In this document: positions 25,962 through 35,900 of the stretch, piece after piece
Layout: each line of letters begins with the position of its first letter
How positions within the stretch are numbered: position 1 is the first letter of the stretch
NCBI RefSeq assembly: GCF_903819435.1
Contig: NZ_CAIJDP010000060.1
Location: forward strand, 434,001 to 498,000
Length of the DNA stretch: 64,000 nucleotides
Direction of reading: 5' to 3'
Source: Flavobacterium salmonis
Lineage (GTDB): Bacteria; Bacteroidota; Bacteroidia; Flavobacteriales; Flavobacteriaceae
Notes under the pieces: generated by a model
What the model was told of the DNA's origin: nothing
Databases searched by the model: none
What the model saw: only the letters and a program-made list of their open reading frames with translations
Position numbers and translations under genes: made by a program

Positions 25962-25969
25962 CAAATGTA
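25962..25969 (-). promoter_or_regulatory. -7 promoter box for the ctaB operon
   Basis: The minus strand reads TACATTTG, matching TAnnTTTG, 34 bases upstream of the ctaB start. No -33 TTG is seen. Confidence 0.45.
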
Positions 25970-26082
25970 CAAATTAGATTATAGAATTTTGACCTATAAA
26001 ATTAGATTTTTCTAATAAAACCTTTATAAAGTAAGGTCTTTTAAATCTTTAACACAATTTCCTCGAAAAATCTTATTAAATG

Positions 26083-28221
26083 TTAGTAATCAAAATACCA
26101 ATTAAATACATCTGAACGCAGTCCTAAAGTAAACCAGGTTGTATTTTGTGAAAAAGTAGCTGCAGTATTCTGCATTGGATCAAAATTCCTGTAAATAAAA
26201 CTTCCGAAAAGTTTTAAATTAGTCATAGGGTTTATAAGATATCCTCCTTGAATATCAGCGATAAAAATGTTGGTTTTATTACCCTGACCTACTTTTACAC
26301 CAGAATCATACGGGCGATTTTCTTCATAACTTTTATAGATATTCCCCCCATAATTATAACCATCTTCTGTTGTATCAAAATCAAACCCTCTTTTTCCAAT
26401 TGTTAGCTTCGCATCAGCATAATAACGGCCTTTGTGGTAACGTGCTATTGCAATTAATTCATTAAAATTACCGCCCCATTGATGACCAAGACTTTGATTA
26501 TTATGACCGTAATTTGTTATTACCGCACTATGAGAATACACATACGGACGCACATGATTATACTCTAACTGCATTAGCAAATCTTTTACTTTAAAAGCGT
26601 TAAAATATTTAGCCCCTATTTGGTAACCAAATTTGTTTTTCCAACTATTATCTCCCCCTTTTACATCTCCAAATGAAAATTCATCGATTAAAAACTGCCC
26701 ATACAAATTAATCTGATTACTCCATTTGTATTTAGATGTAAACCCTAAAAGAGCATTTCCACTTTTTGATGACGAAGCGAACTCAACAGAACGATAAAAA
26801 ATAATTGGATTAACAAAATTCACATCAAAACCTCTATTATTACTATCTGTCCAAACTACAGATTCAAAAAAACCTAAATTCAATTTATTTGAAACGTTCC
26901 AACTCAAATAATGGTTGGCCATATATTTTGATGCATACGTTTTATCTACCGTAACACCTGGACGAACATCTTTGAGCCACATATATGTATTGGTATATTT
27001 TATTTTCCAAAACGTAGTATTAATTTTTAAATAAGGATATGGACTTGCTCCGTCACTTTCTAACAATGACCGATACCCATCACCAATAAAATTTCTTCCA
27101 TAGCCCAATTGAAAATCGAAAAATTTACTTGGAGTATAGGTTATATTCGCCTCGGCCAAAGGAAAATCATAAGAATCTGTTTTAAATTTTTTCGCAATAC
27201 CCATACCTGGAATTATAGCAGGATTCCCTCCCGAAGGTTTTAAAGAGTTCGCATAATCGTTAAAATAACCGGCAAATCTTCCCTGACTTTCAAAAATTGT
27301 AGTTGTAAAATTGATTTGCTTTCCTACACCTCCTCTAAAATTAATAGCTCTGGTATTTACATAGGTAGAACCATCATAGTCCGAAGCCTTACCCATTTGC
27401 AAATCAACAATAGGATTCAAAGCTAACCAATAATCTTCACCCTGAATCTGAACCATATTTTCATTCCACCATTTTCTTCCTAGCCAGCCTGAAGTTTTCT
27501 TTTGAAGCGATTCGTTTACCGCTTTTAAATTATAATATTTTGAAACTTCAGCATACGTATAGGGCTTAGATGCAGTATGATTATTACTGCCAACCTGATT
27601 CATTGCTCCATCAAATTGCGCATAATAACTATGAGAAAGGGGAATATTCAAATGACTTTGGAATTCCGGGTTGTTGTATTTTTTATACACAATACTATCC
27701 AATTCTGTCATTGGCTTTTGTATTGGCTTTAAAATTTCTGCAGCAGCCAATGCCTCAGCTGCGATTTGCTCTGAACTTTTTAATGGCAAATCTATTGAAA
27801 TAGTATATTTAGAATAGGTTGCAACACCATTATATGTGGAAGGTTTGATTTTAGGAAACTTACTAAAAACACGTTTAGCCTCTTTAACTAAATCATCATT
27901 TACTGCATTGATATAAATCACTTTAAAAGAACCATCTGCATCAACTTCAAACAACACTTTAACTTCACCTTTATAATTTGTCTGTTTTAAATTCTCAGGA
28001 ATTTCAAAGTTCTCATAAACAAAATCCTGAACTTCTTTGTAAAAACAATTTTCTAATTGTTTAGATACCAAATTTTCGCAATTAGGAAAAACAGGAAGCT
28101 GCTCAGCTGCAAAACCCGCCTTTACAGAAGATTGGTTTGTTTCCTGAGCTAAAACAACAAATGATGATAATGCCAGACACAAAGTTAAAAAACTTTTATT
28201 CAAAATATTTTTGATTTTCAT
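26083..28221 (-). CDS. remB: Gliding motility protein RemB (TonB-C-like domain plus Wzi-like barrel)
   Basis: 712 residues with a signal peptide ending near VLAQ (about 25). Residues about 45-155 resemble a TonB C-terminal domain, with YKGEVKVLFEVDADGSFKVI and a following helix and strand pair. The remainder is a large outer-membrane barrel like the capsule-assembly protein Wzi, with FFDFQLGYGRNFIGDGYRSL and many aromatic strands. In F. johnsoniae RemB is a gliding protein encoded four genes from sprA, and the intervening order deoC, vanZ, gcvH is the same here as I recall it. The name rests on that synteny and the fold. The start shares one base with the deoC stop. Confidence 0.8.
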   Translation of the reverse strand: MKIKNILNKSFLTLCLALSSFVVLAQETNQSSVKAGFAAEQLPVFPNCENLVSKQLENCFYKEVQDFVYENFEIPENLKQTNYKGEVKVLFEVDADGSFKVIYINAVNDDLVKEAKRVFSKFPKIKPSTYNGVATYSKYTISIDLPLKSSEQIAAEALAAAEILKPIQKPMTELDSIVYKKYNNPEFQSHLNIPLSHSYYAQFDGAMNQVGSNNHTASKPYTYAEVSKYYNLKAVNESLQKKTSGWLGRKWWNENMVQIQGEDYWLALNPIVDLQMGKASDYDGSTYVNTRAINFRGGVGKQINFTTTIFESQGRFAGYFNDYANSLKPSGGNPAIIPGMGIAKKFKTDSYDFPLAEANITYTPSKFFDFQLGYGRNFIGDGYRSLLESDGASPYPYLKINTTFWKIKYTNTYMWLKDVRPGVTVDKTYASKYMANHYLSWNVSNKLNLGFFESVVWTDSNNRGFDVNFVNPIIFYRSVEFASSSKSGNALLGFTSKYKWSNQINLYGQFLIDEFSFGDVKGGDNSWKNKFGYQIGAKYFNAFKVKDLLMQLEYNHVRPYVYSHSAVITNYGHNNQSLGHQWGGNFNELIAIARYHKGRYYADAKLTIGKRGFDFDTTEDGYNYGGNIYKSYEENRPYDSGVKVGQGNKTNIFIADIQGGYLINPMTNLKLFGSFIYRNFDPMQNTAATFSQNTTWFTLGLRSDVFNWYFDY

Positions 28222-28964
28222 TAGTATTGATTTGTGGTATTCTCTCCATTTACAATTGCTTTAGCAGATGAAGTTCCGATACGTTTAACTCCTAAACGAA
28301 TCATTTCTATTGCTTCCTCATATGACTTAACACCTCCGGCAGCTTTTATTGGTAACGGTGAAGCATTTTCTAACATCATAATTATTGCAGAAATAGTTGC
28401 ACCATTTGGAGAATTATCCTTAGTTTTATAAAAACCAGTTGATGATTTTACAAAAACTGAAGCATATTCTTCCTCTTTAAAATTAGAAATAACAATTTTT
28501 TTTATCAAAGAAGAAAGCTGAATAATTTCTTTTTCATTCAATGCTGCCACTTCTATAATCCATTTAACAGTTTTATTATTTGCTAATCCTATTTGCGTGG
28601 CTATTAAAATCTCTTGTTTTATTAATTGAACATCTCCGTTTTTAAACGCTTCGTAATTACAAACAAAATCAAGATCATCTGCACCATTCGCTATTGCTTC
28701 ATTTGCTTCCCTGATTTTTGTTTCAATATCAGATTTGCCTTCAGGAAAATCTATAACAGTACCAACATCAAGATTAGAATTGGCTTTTAAAATCATTTCT
28801 TTAGCTAAAGCCACATATTCCGGCCGAACCATAACCAGTTTAAAACCTTCGACGATAGCTTCAGCAATTACATTTTTAACCACAATCTCATTTTCTGTTT
28901 CCGAAAGACCGGTTTGAGAGGCGGTTTTTAAGTAAGTGGAATCTAAATACTGGTTAACATTCAT
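28221..28964 (-). CDS. deoC: Deoxyribose-phosphate aldolase
   Basis: About 247 residues. The ATG at 28964 (MNVNQYLD) is chosen because the ATG at 29000 lies upstream of a TAnnTTTG box at 28990-28997. The TIM-barrel aldolase signatures are FVKSSTGF (Schiff-base Lys) and KAAGGVKSYEEA. It splits 2-deoxyribose-5-phosphate to glyceraldehyde-3-phosphate and acetaldehyde in nucleoside salvage. Its TAA overlaps the remB ATG by one base, so the two are translated together despite unrelated roles. Confidence 0.93.
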   Translation of the reverse strand: MNVNQYLDSTYLKTASQTGLSETENEIVVKNVIAEAIVEGFKLVMVRPEYVALAKEMILKANSNLDVGTVIDFPEGKSDIETKIREANEAIANGADDLDFVCNYEAFKNGDVQLIKQEILIATQIGLANNKTVKWIIEVAALNEKEIIQLSSLIKKIVISNFKEEEYASVFVKSSTGFYKTKDNSPNGATISAIIMMLENASPLPIKAAGGVKSYEEAIEMIRLGVKRIGTSSAKAIVNGENTTNQY

Positions 28965-28989
28965 GATTTTAAAATTACAAGAATTGCAA

Positions 28990-28997
28990 CAAAAATA
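28990..28997 (-). promoter_or_regulatory. -7 promoter box for deoC-remB
   Basis: The minus strand reads TATTTTTG, matching TAnnTTTG, 25 bases upstream of the chosen deoC ATG. It follows the terminator of the gcvH-vanZ unit, so deoC-remB appears to be a separate transcript. Confidence 0.45.
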
Positions 28998-29050
28998 CAT
29001 TTAAAATTCAAAAAAATGACATACTTTTTTAAGCTTGCCTTATTGAAAAT

Positions 29051-29072
29051 AAAAAAACCCACCGAAGTGGGA
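29051..29072 (-). terminator. Terminator after the VanZ gene
   Basis: On the minus strand CCCAC, a TTCG tetraloop and GTGGG are followed by seven T. It lies 10 bases after the VanZ stop and separates gcvH-vanZ from deoC-remB. Confidence 0.85.
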
Positions 29073-29081
29073 ATTAATATT

Positions 29082-29465
29082 TTATATTTTATCGATTTGC
29101 TTTTTAAAAGCTATTGCCGCAAAAACAGCCGCTGTAGCTCCAATTGCATTACCTAAAATATCCGTTACATCTGCTGCTCTTGTTTTAGTAAAAACACCTT
29201 GCAATATTTCGATGGTTATTCCAAAAAAAACTGAAAATATAAACGAAATCAAATACACTTTATAATCATCTGTTGTCTTTCCTTTGAATTCTTTTTTAAA
29301 AAACAAGATCCACGAAATTGTAAATCCAAAATGGAAACAAAAATGCACTATTTTATCGATACTGGGAAAACTTACTGCCGGAATATTACTTGAGTCTGTA
29401 AGACAAAAATAGGTAATGATTCCTGAGCAAACTATAGCCCACAATAAAAGCAATTGTTTAGGCAC
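29082..29465 (-). CDS. VanZ family membrane protein
   Basis: 127 residues with four hydrophobic helices and the VanZ-like pattern [13 protein letters not shown] near residue 34 and [21 protein letters not shown] near 85. The family is named after a teicoplanin-resistance protein, but most members have no known function. Its start overlaps the gcvH stop by 8 bases. Confidence 0.85.
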   Translation of the reverse strand: MPKQLLLLWAIVCSGIITYFCLTDSSNIPAVSFPSIDKIVHFCFHFGFTISWILFFKKEFKGKTTDDYKVYLISFIFSVFFGITIEILQGVFTKTRAADVTDILGNAIGATAAVFAAIAFKKQIDKI

Positions 29466-29838
29466 CTATCAGTTGTTTGTATGCTTCATCTGATAACAAT
29501 GAGTCAATCTCTGCAGCGTTAGCAATTTTTATTTTAATCATCCATCCGGCTCCGTATGGATCCGAATTTACGCTTTCAGGTGTGCTTTCTAAATCTTCAT
29601 TAAAAGCAATGATTTCTCCAGTTAAAGGCAAAAACAAATCAGAAACTGTTTTTACAGCTTCAACAGTTCCAAAAACTTCATCTTTATCTAATGTCTGATC
29701 TAAAGTTTCTACTTCAACATACACAATATCCCCTAATTCTTTTTGAGCAAAATGAGTAATTCCTACTGTTGCAACATCTCCTTCGATGCTAACCCATTCG
29801 TGATCTTTTGTATACTTTAAATTTGCTGGTATGCTCAT
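29458..29838 (-). CDS. gcvH: Glycine cleavage system H protein
   Basis: 126 residues, the usual family length. The lipoyl site is the Lys in [15 protein letters not shown] near residue 64, and the N-terminus [13 protein letters not shown] is characteristic. It carries the aminomethyl group between the P, T and L proteins of glycine cleavage. No gcvT or gcvP is nearby. The gene instead lies between sprA and vanZ. Confidence 0.95.
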   Translation of the reverse strand: MSIPANLKYTKDHEWVSIEGDVATVGITHFAQKELGDIVYVEVETLDQTLDKDEVFGTVEAVKTVSDLFLPLTGEIIAFNEDLESTPESVNSDPYGAGWMIKIKIANAAEIDSLLSDEAYKQLIGA

Positions 29839-29878
29839 AATACTATGTTTGAAAATTGATAATTTAATTTTAAAGCAA

Positions 29879-29886
29879 CAAATGTA
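29879..29886 (-). promoter_or_regulatory. -7 promoter box for gcvH-vanZ
   Basis: The minus strand reads TACATTTG, matching TAnnTTTG, 40 bases upstream of gcvH in the gap after sprA. No -33 TTG lies at the right spacing. Confidence 0.4.
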
Positions 29887-29923
29887 ACAATCTTCTAATG
29901 AAAATTAGTTTATAATCACAAAA

Positions 29924-32900
29924 TTAATTTCCGAAATTATATCGAATTGTAAATCCTGAACGAATATTAGTTAACGGAAATGATGTAGAAATTACTGCTT
30001 TCGAAAAGGAGTGATCATAATAGAATATGGCGGTAAGATTCTTGCTGAATGCATAATCAGCAGTAAGTTTTAATGACCATATATTTTGACCGGCTGCCAA
30101 TTGATTATTGTCATAATCCAAATATCGAACCAGAGTCTGGTTATTTCTATAAGAGAAATCTGCTTTGATATTAATATCACTTTTTATAATTCCGGTAGGA
30201 TTATCTGCTAAAGTGGATGAAAAAATAACATCTTTAAAGCGATATCCTAAACCAACAACATACTCAATACCTTTTACTTCTGTCAATAAATTATTATCAA
30301 AACTCATTGATAAAGCTCTGTCTTTTTTAACTTCCGTAAGCACTCTTAAAGATCCTTTTAATTCAAAATCAACACGAACCAACGGACTAAACTGTTCAAC
30401 CAAATTCACATTTGACATGATCGTCTTATTGAAGAAATTACCATTTACATCCGTGCCATCTGGATTTTCATTATAATCAAAATTTGATCTGAATTGATTA
30501 ATTGTGTAGGAAGCTCTGTAATTATGCTGCAAAGAAAAGCGTTTAAACCTGTCTTTGAAATATTTGTAACGCATCAATCCATTATATTTTATACTCCAGT
30601 TTGGAATAGGAAAATTTCTAAAAATTCCTGTAGAAGTTTTTGAGGCATCCGTTCCAGAATAAGCAGCTAAGAAAGCAGGCAATAAAACAGCCTGATTACT
30701 TTTTCCAAATCCAATTGGATATCCTGCATTTGCTGTATAGAGATCTCTCTTACTTTTTTCAGGATCGCTATTCGGATCTGTAGAAGGTGCTGGAATTGGG
30801 TTTGCAGCGTCACCATATCTCGGAATGGCATCAGCTCCATAATAATCTCCTGCCAAACGATTTGCTATAATCAAACGATTACTTCTAAAATCATCAAAAG
30901 CTGCTGATACATTTTCATCACTTGCCGAAAATGCTGTTTTGATTAATACAGTTGAAATTGAAAACATTCCATATGTATAAGGCGACAGAGATTCATATTG
31001 ACCATTGGTAACGCTATACTGTTCTGAAGAATTTTCAGAATAGGATCTGTCCATGGTTAAATCTATTTTTAAATCCGGAAACAAATCAAGATTAGCCGTT
31101 ATCTTTAGTGCCTTAGTATTTACTTGGGTGAAATTTTGATTGAACTTATCCGAAGTGGTCAGCCAACCGTTTTTAGCAGATTCATAACGTACGTCATCCT
31201 GACTTCCAAAAATAAAACCTAAACTTGGCTTAGACGTTCCTAAAAATCCAATACTTGGTGTATAGCCGGGTAAAACGGTACCACTATTCTCTGTATAATT
31301 TACCTGAATATTTTTTACACTCGTTAAAACACCAATCAACCCATCATAAAAAGGTCTGCTCGTTGCAACTGTTTTATTAGTATTTACTATTTTCTCTCCA
31401 GGTTTTGGAACTGCTGTAGTTTTTGGCTTAGCAGCCTTTTTTACTCCTGGTGTTAATCCTAAATACTTGTACAACGTTGTCATATTAAAAGTTGTATTTA
31501 GCGTATTTGAATTTGCATTTTGAATCGTATTTCCTAGATTATTGACTGTAATCGATCCATCAGGATTTTCTACTTCAAGTCCAGACATAGCAGATGAAGA
31601 ACGTTGCCAGTTATAATCAGCGGTATAGGAATAATTTGCTTTTACAAAACTAAAAATCGGTAATTTATTGATTGGGATATCATAATTTAAGATTAATTGC
31701 TGTGTATGTTGATTTGGTATTCCAATATTAAAATAATCATCCCAAAAATTAAAATCGTCTTTTGGGGTATTATCATCATTCAGATAATTTTTGACAATAT
31801 TGTTTGATGAAGCTGTATAGTTTAGCCTTAAAGATTTAGTCAGATTAAATGCAAATCCATATTGATAATTATACGCAAAGTTTCTTCTGTAAAGAGTTTC
31901 TAAGCCAATTCCCGGCACATCTTGTACCTGCCTGAATTGTTGGCTATTGCTCTGTCTTATTATATTTGTATTGAATGAAATATTAGAAGGCAGGTAATTA
32001 AAATTAAAATCACTTAACAGTTTCCAATACTCGCTTTTTTTCATGAATTTAGTCTGTTTAAAAGGCACTACTTCTTTTGGCTGAAACGTATAAGCATAGT
32101 TTACAGATGAATTTGACAGTTGGTCTTGATATTCCTCTATTTCATAATCATGACGCTCCACCTGATTGTAGGATTGAGAAAAAGTAAAATTCTCTACATC
32201 ATAAACATGTGGTTTTTGCTCTTGGGATCTGTCTTTTCTAACGCCAATAAAATTAATGCTTTTTCGCTTGGTATAATCTATTGCTCTATTTTTGTAAATA
32301 TCTTTTTGAGTCTGATCTGTTGTTTCGTTTAACAACTGTTCCAATTTAATGTCCTGGTTAAAAGGATCATATTCCGGTGTGATTATTTCTTCTCCTATTG
32401 CATAATTAAATGGAAGATTTATACCCCATTTCGGCGGTAATAATTTTCCTAAGTTCAAATTCGTAACAATATTATACTGCTGGATATCTTCACGATCCCT
32501 TTCATTTGCTCCTTCTTCAATAGATCCAAAACCAATGGTGCTTTTTCGCCCTGTTGCCGAAACTGTAGCAAAATCAGCCATGTTGGTATCAATACTTAAA
32601 ATTGCTGCCATTCCGCCTTTATTATCCATATCAGATAATCGAAGTTCATTAAACCAAACCTCTCCTTTTATCTTCTTTTCATTAGCATTACCAATATCAC
32701 CACTGTTATCATTTTTAACTCCTACCATTAAATTTCGGACTAAACCAAAATTAGGATTACCTTTTATCCCCAGTTTTAATTTACTGTCACCATCACCTCC
32801 TTCTAAAATTAAATCAGGATCATTATCCGGATAATAGATTCCGTTGATATCGCGCTTAGGAGAGTTCATGTCAACACTCATTCCCTTAATTTTCATTTTA

Positions 32901-35900
32901 GTCAATAGAGCAAGAGCTAAATTCATTTCGTTTTCTGCCGGCCAGACCAAATCCGGATTTATATCCGTAGGACCGTTTTCAATAAATTGAGTTGCTTTTA
33001 ATGGTATTTCAATCTGATAAAAGTTTTCTGTAAAATCATTTCCAAAACGAATAAATGCAACCATTTCATTATCATCAAGAACAACCTCTCCTTTTAATGA
33101 TTCAGCGTGAAGAAACATCTTCAGTTTTTTGTACTGACGCATATCAAGACTTACATTTTTAAAAGCAGCCCTTGAATCCTGTCCTTCCAAACCGTTCCCT
33201 GATACACGTAATGCTAATGACTGTTCATTTTGATTAATTACAGTATTATTATTAAACAGCTGTTCCCTTTGAACATTTGGTGGCATAACATAATTTACCG
33301 GAGATTTTGTACTGTTTTCCTGAATATTAACTGCCTGTACTTCAAAAACAGTTCCGTCATCCTTCGGGTTTGTATCAGCTACATCCAGAGTACCATCAAA
33401 CCTTCTCCATTCACCTCTAACCAAATCCAATGCCCCAAAACGTACCGTAATCTGATCGTTAAATCCAGTCATAAACATTCTCATAAAACGGATAGATCTA
33501 AAATCTGAAATACTTCCAATTCTATTTTTATATTCTGAGACCGGTATTTTAAACTGAATCCATCTTGCTGTAGTAGTTGTACCATTAGGCAATGGAACAT
33601 CATTTACTATCCTATCATCAGTAATATAATTTTGTCCAACAGCCATACCTGGCTTCATATCTATGCTATACTCATAATAAGCATTAATGGTATTCATGGT
33701 ATTGTCACGATTAATATCTTCGACATCAGGCAGTGTTGTAGATGCTCTGTTAGCATTGTTTATGTCTACAGCGGAGTTTCCTTCAACGCCATTGTATTTT
33801 TTATAACGGTCCAGAACGCCTCCGTCTGAATTTAAAAAATAAGTATAATTATCTGCTGCAGGATCTTCTGCTGCTGAATAGTTAGTATAAACTGTAGATT
33901 CTTTAGAATCTGGCAAACCATCCAAACCTACATCCTGATTAGTCCTGTTTCCTGCATTATTATCAAAAGCATAAATTAGTGATTGAGAAGCAGGAACATC
34001 CCCCCAAATTGGCTTAGGTGTAACTAGTATCTGATCAGGTCCCAATCCGTTTTCATATTGCTTTCTTCCGTCTTTTAAAACATCTTCTGAAATCTCTCCT
34101 AAGTTAAAATAAATTTTACCCGTATTGGAAGGCTGGACTGCGCCATTTCCTTCATAATAAGGATCCAACATCCAAAACTGGATAAACTCGACATTGCTTT
34201 GCTCAAAATTGGTTGAATTTAAAGAACGCATAATTCCACCAAAATTACCATTTACCGGATCTGTCCCAAAATCTGGATTATTGTTATAAGGCCCTCTCTC
34301 TGAAGGATAATAACTCAAATCAAGTGTATTAATTACCTGTAATTGTCCTTGAGCGATATCAGTATTAGGATATAATTCTTTGCTGTAAATTCTTCTGGTA
34401 GTATTTAAAGACAAATCGTCATTTGATATTCCGGATGGTTTTTGAGTATAAAAAATTGGATCTATAGAATACCATGCCAGTTTAGCCCTTTTATACCCAT
34501 AGTCCAAATTAGTGTTTGAAGCTCCAAAAGTATTATCATTTGAATCATTAATAAATGGTGTTGAAGCTAAACTCCAGGCATAAGCAGATCGCATGTCAAT
34601 GGTTGACTGTGAACCCTCAAAATCATCCACATATATTGTTGCCTCTCCTTCAAAATCGCTTGCTTTTGGTGCATCGGGTTTTAAGAAAGCTACTTCCCCT
34701 CTTATCGAAAGGCTTGAAGGAACATCTGTATCTATGTTAGGTAGTTTATTTACTAATCTTGTAAAAAACGGAATTTCAGTTGAATAATTTCCATTAAATC
34801 CAAAAATCGTATTATTTACAGATTCCTGACCATAACTCGATTTTTGAGTAAACGGTTTTTCGGTCATTTTTAAATACGTACCACCAATAACAAATTTATC
34901 AGAAATTTTATGTTCAATATTGATTCCCATAAACCTTCTGGTCTGTTGACCGAAGACCGAATTATTCTCTAACGAAACCTCTATTGGTGTATTGGACGCC
35001 TGTAAAGATGCATCTAAAATCTGCACTCTTCCTAACTGATAATCGACACTATAATCAATTCCTTCAACCAAAACTCTTCCTCCAGCGGTAACGACTACTG
35101 AACCTTGCGGAACGTTAAAAGCACCAATAGGAATTCCATCGCTGCCTGATGATTTATATTTTCCTCTTAATAAAAACTTGTTTTTATCGCTGTCCTGTAA
35201 AGCACCTGACTGTGTTGTCTTATACATGCTTTGAAACACATATTTCTTTTGATTCGCGTTATAAGTAGAAGGTATGTCATAATTTTCTCCCGCTGTTCCC
35301 GTATTTAATTTATCAAATAGTAACTTTCCAAAAGGCTCTTTGGTAGTAAAAATAATACGTCCGTTTTGAGCATCAAAAGTGATTCCCTGAAGATAATCGA
35401 AGAAACCGTCACCTCCGGCTTGCGGATCGTTATTGTAATTTAATTTATCTAAATTAAAAACTTTCAATAACGGCGTATCTGTAACAGGAAAAGTTGTTGG
35501 GAAAGTAGTTCCGTCAACCGGCTTAATGTAATTGATAGGCGAAGGATCTGTGTAAAGAATATTGAATCTAAAATCATCCTGTTTTATCTGATAAGCACCC
35601 GGTATTTGATAGATATTTTTCATCATCAAATTCCATACTGGATTATTAACATTTGTCAAACTGCTTTTCAGCATTTTCAAAATCAAACTTTGAGTAATAA
35701 CAGCCTGATTATTATTCTGAGCACTTCCTGTTACAACTGTCCCATCAACCCCGTCACTACCAAACTCTCCTACCTGATATATCTCTCCACCAACAGTATA
35801 TTCATAAGCAACTGCTAAAATTTCATCATTAGCCAAGCGCTGCTGTAAGGAAATATAACCTAACTGAGGATTAAATGTATATTCTGTAGACGTTAGCTTT

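Noticed and set aside
28965..29000. Upstream ATG extension of deoC
   Set aside because: The extra 12 residues lie across the promoter box and are not part of the aldolase fold.
29458..29838. Glycine cleavage operon
   Set aside because: Only gcvH is present, and no gcvT or gcvP gene occurs in the window.
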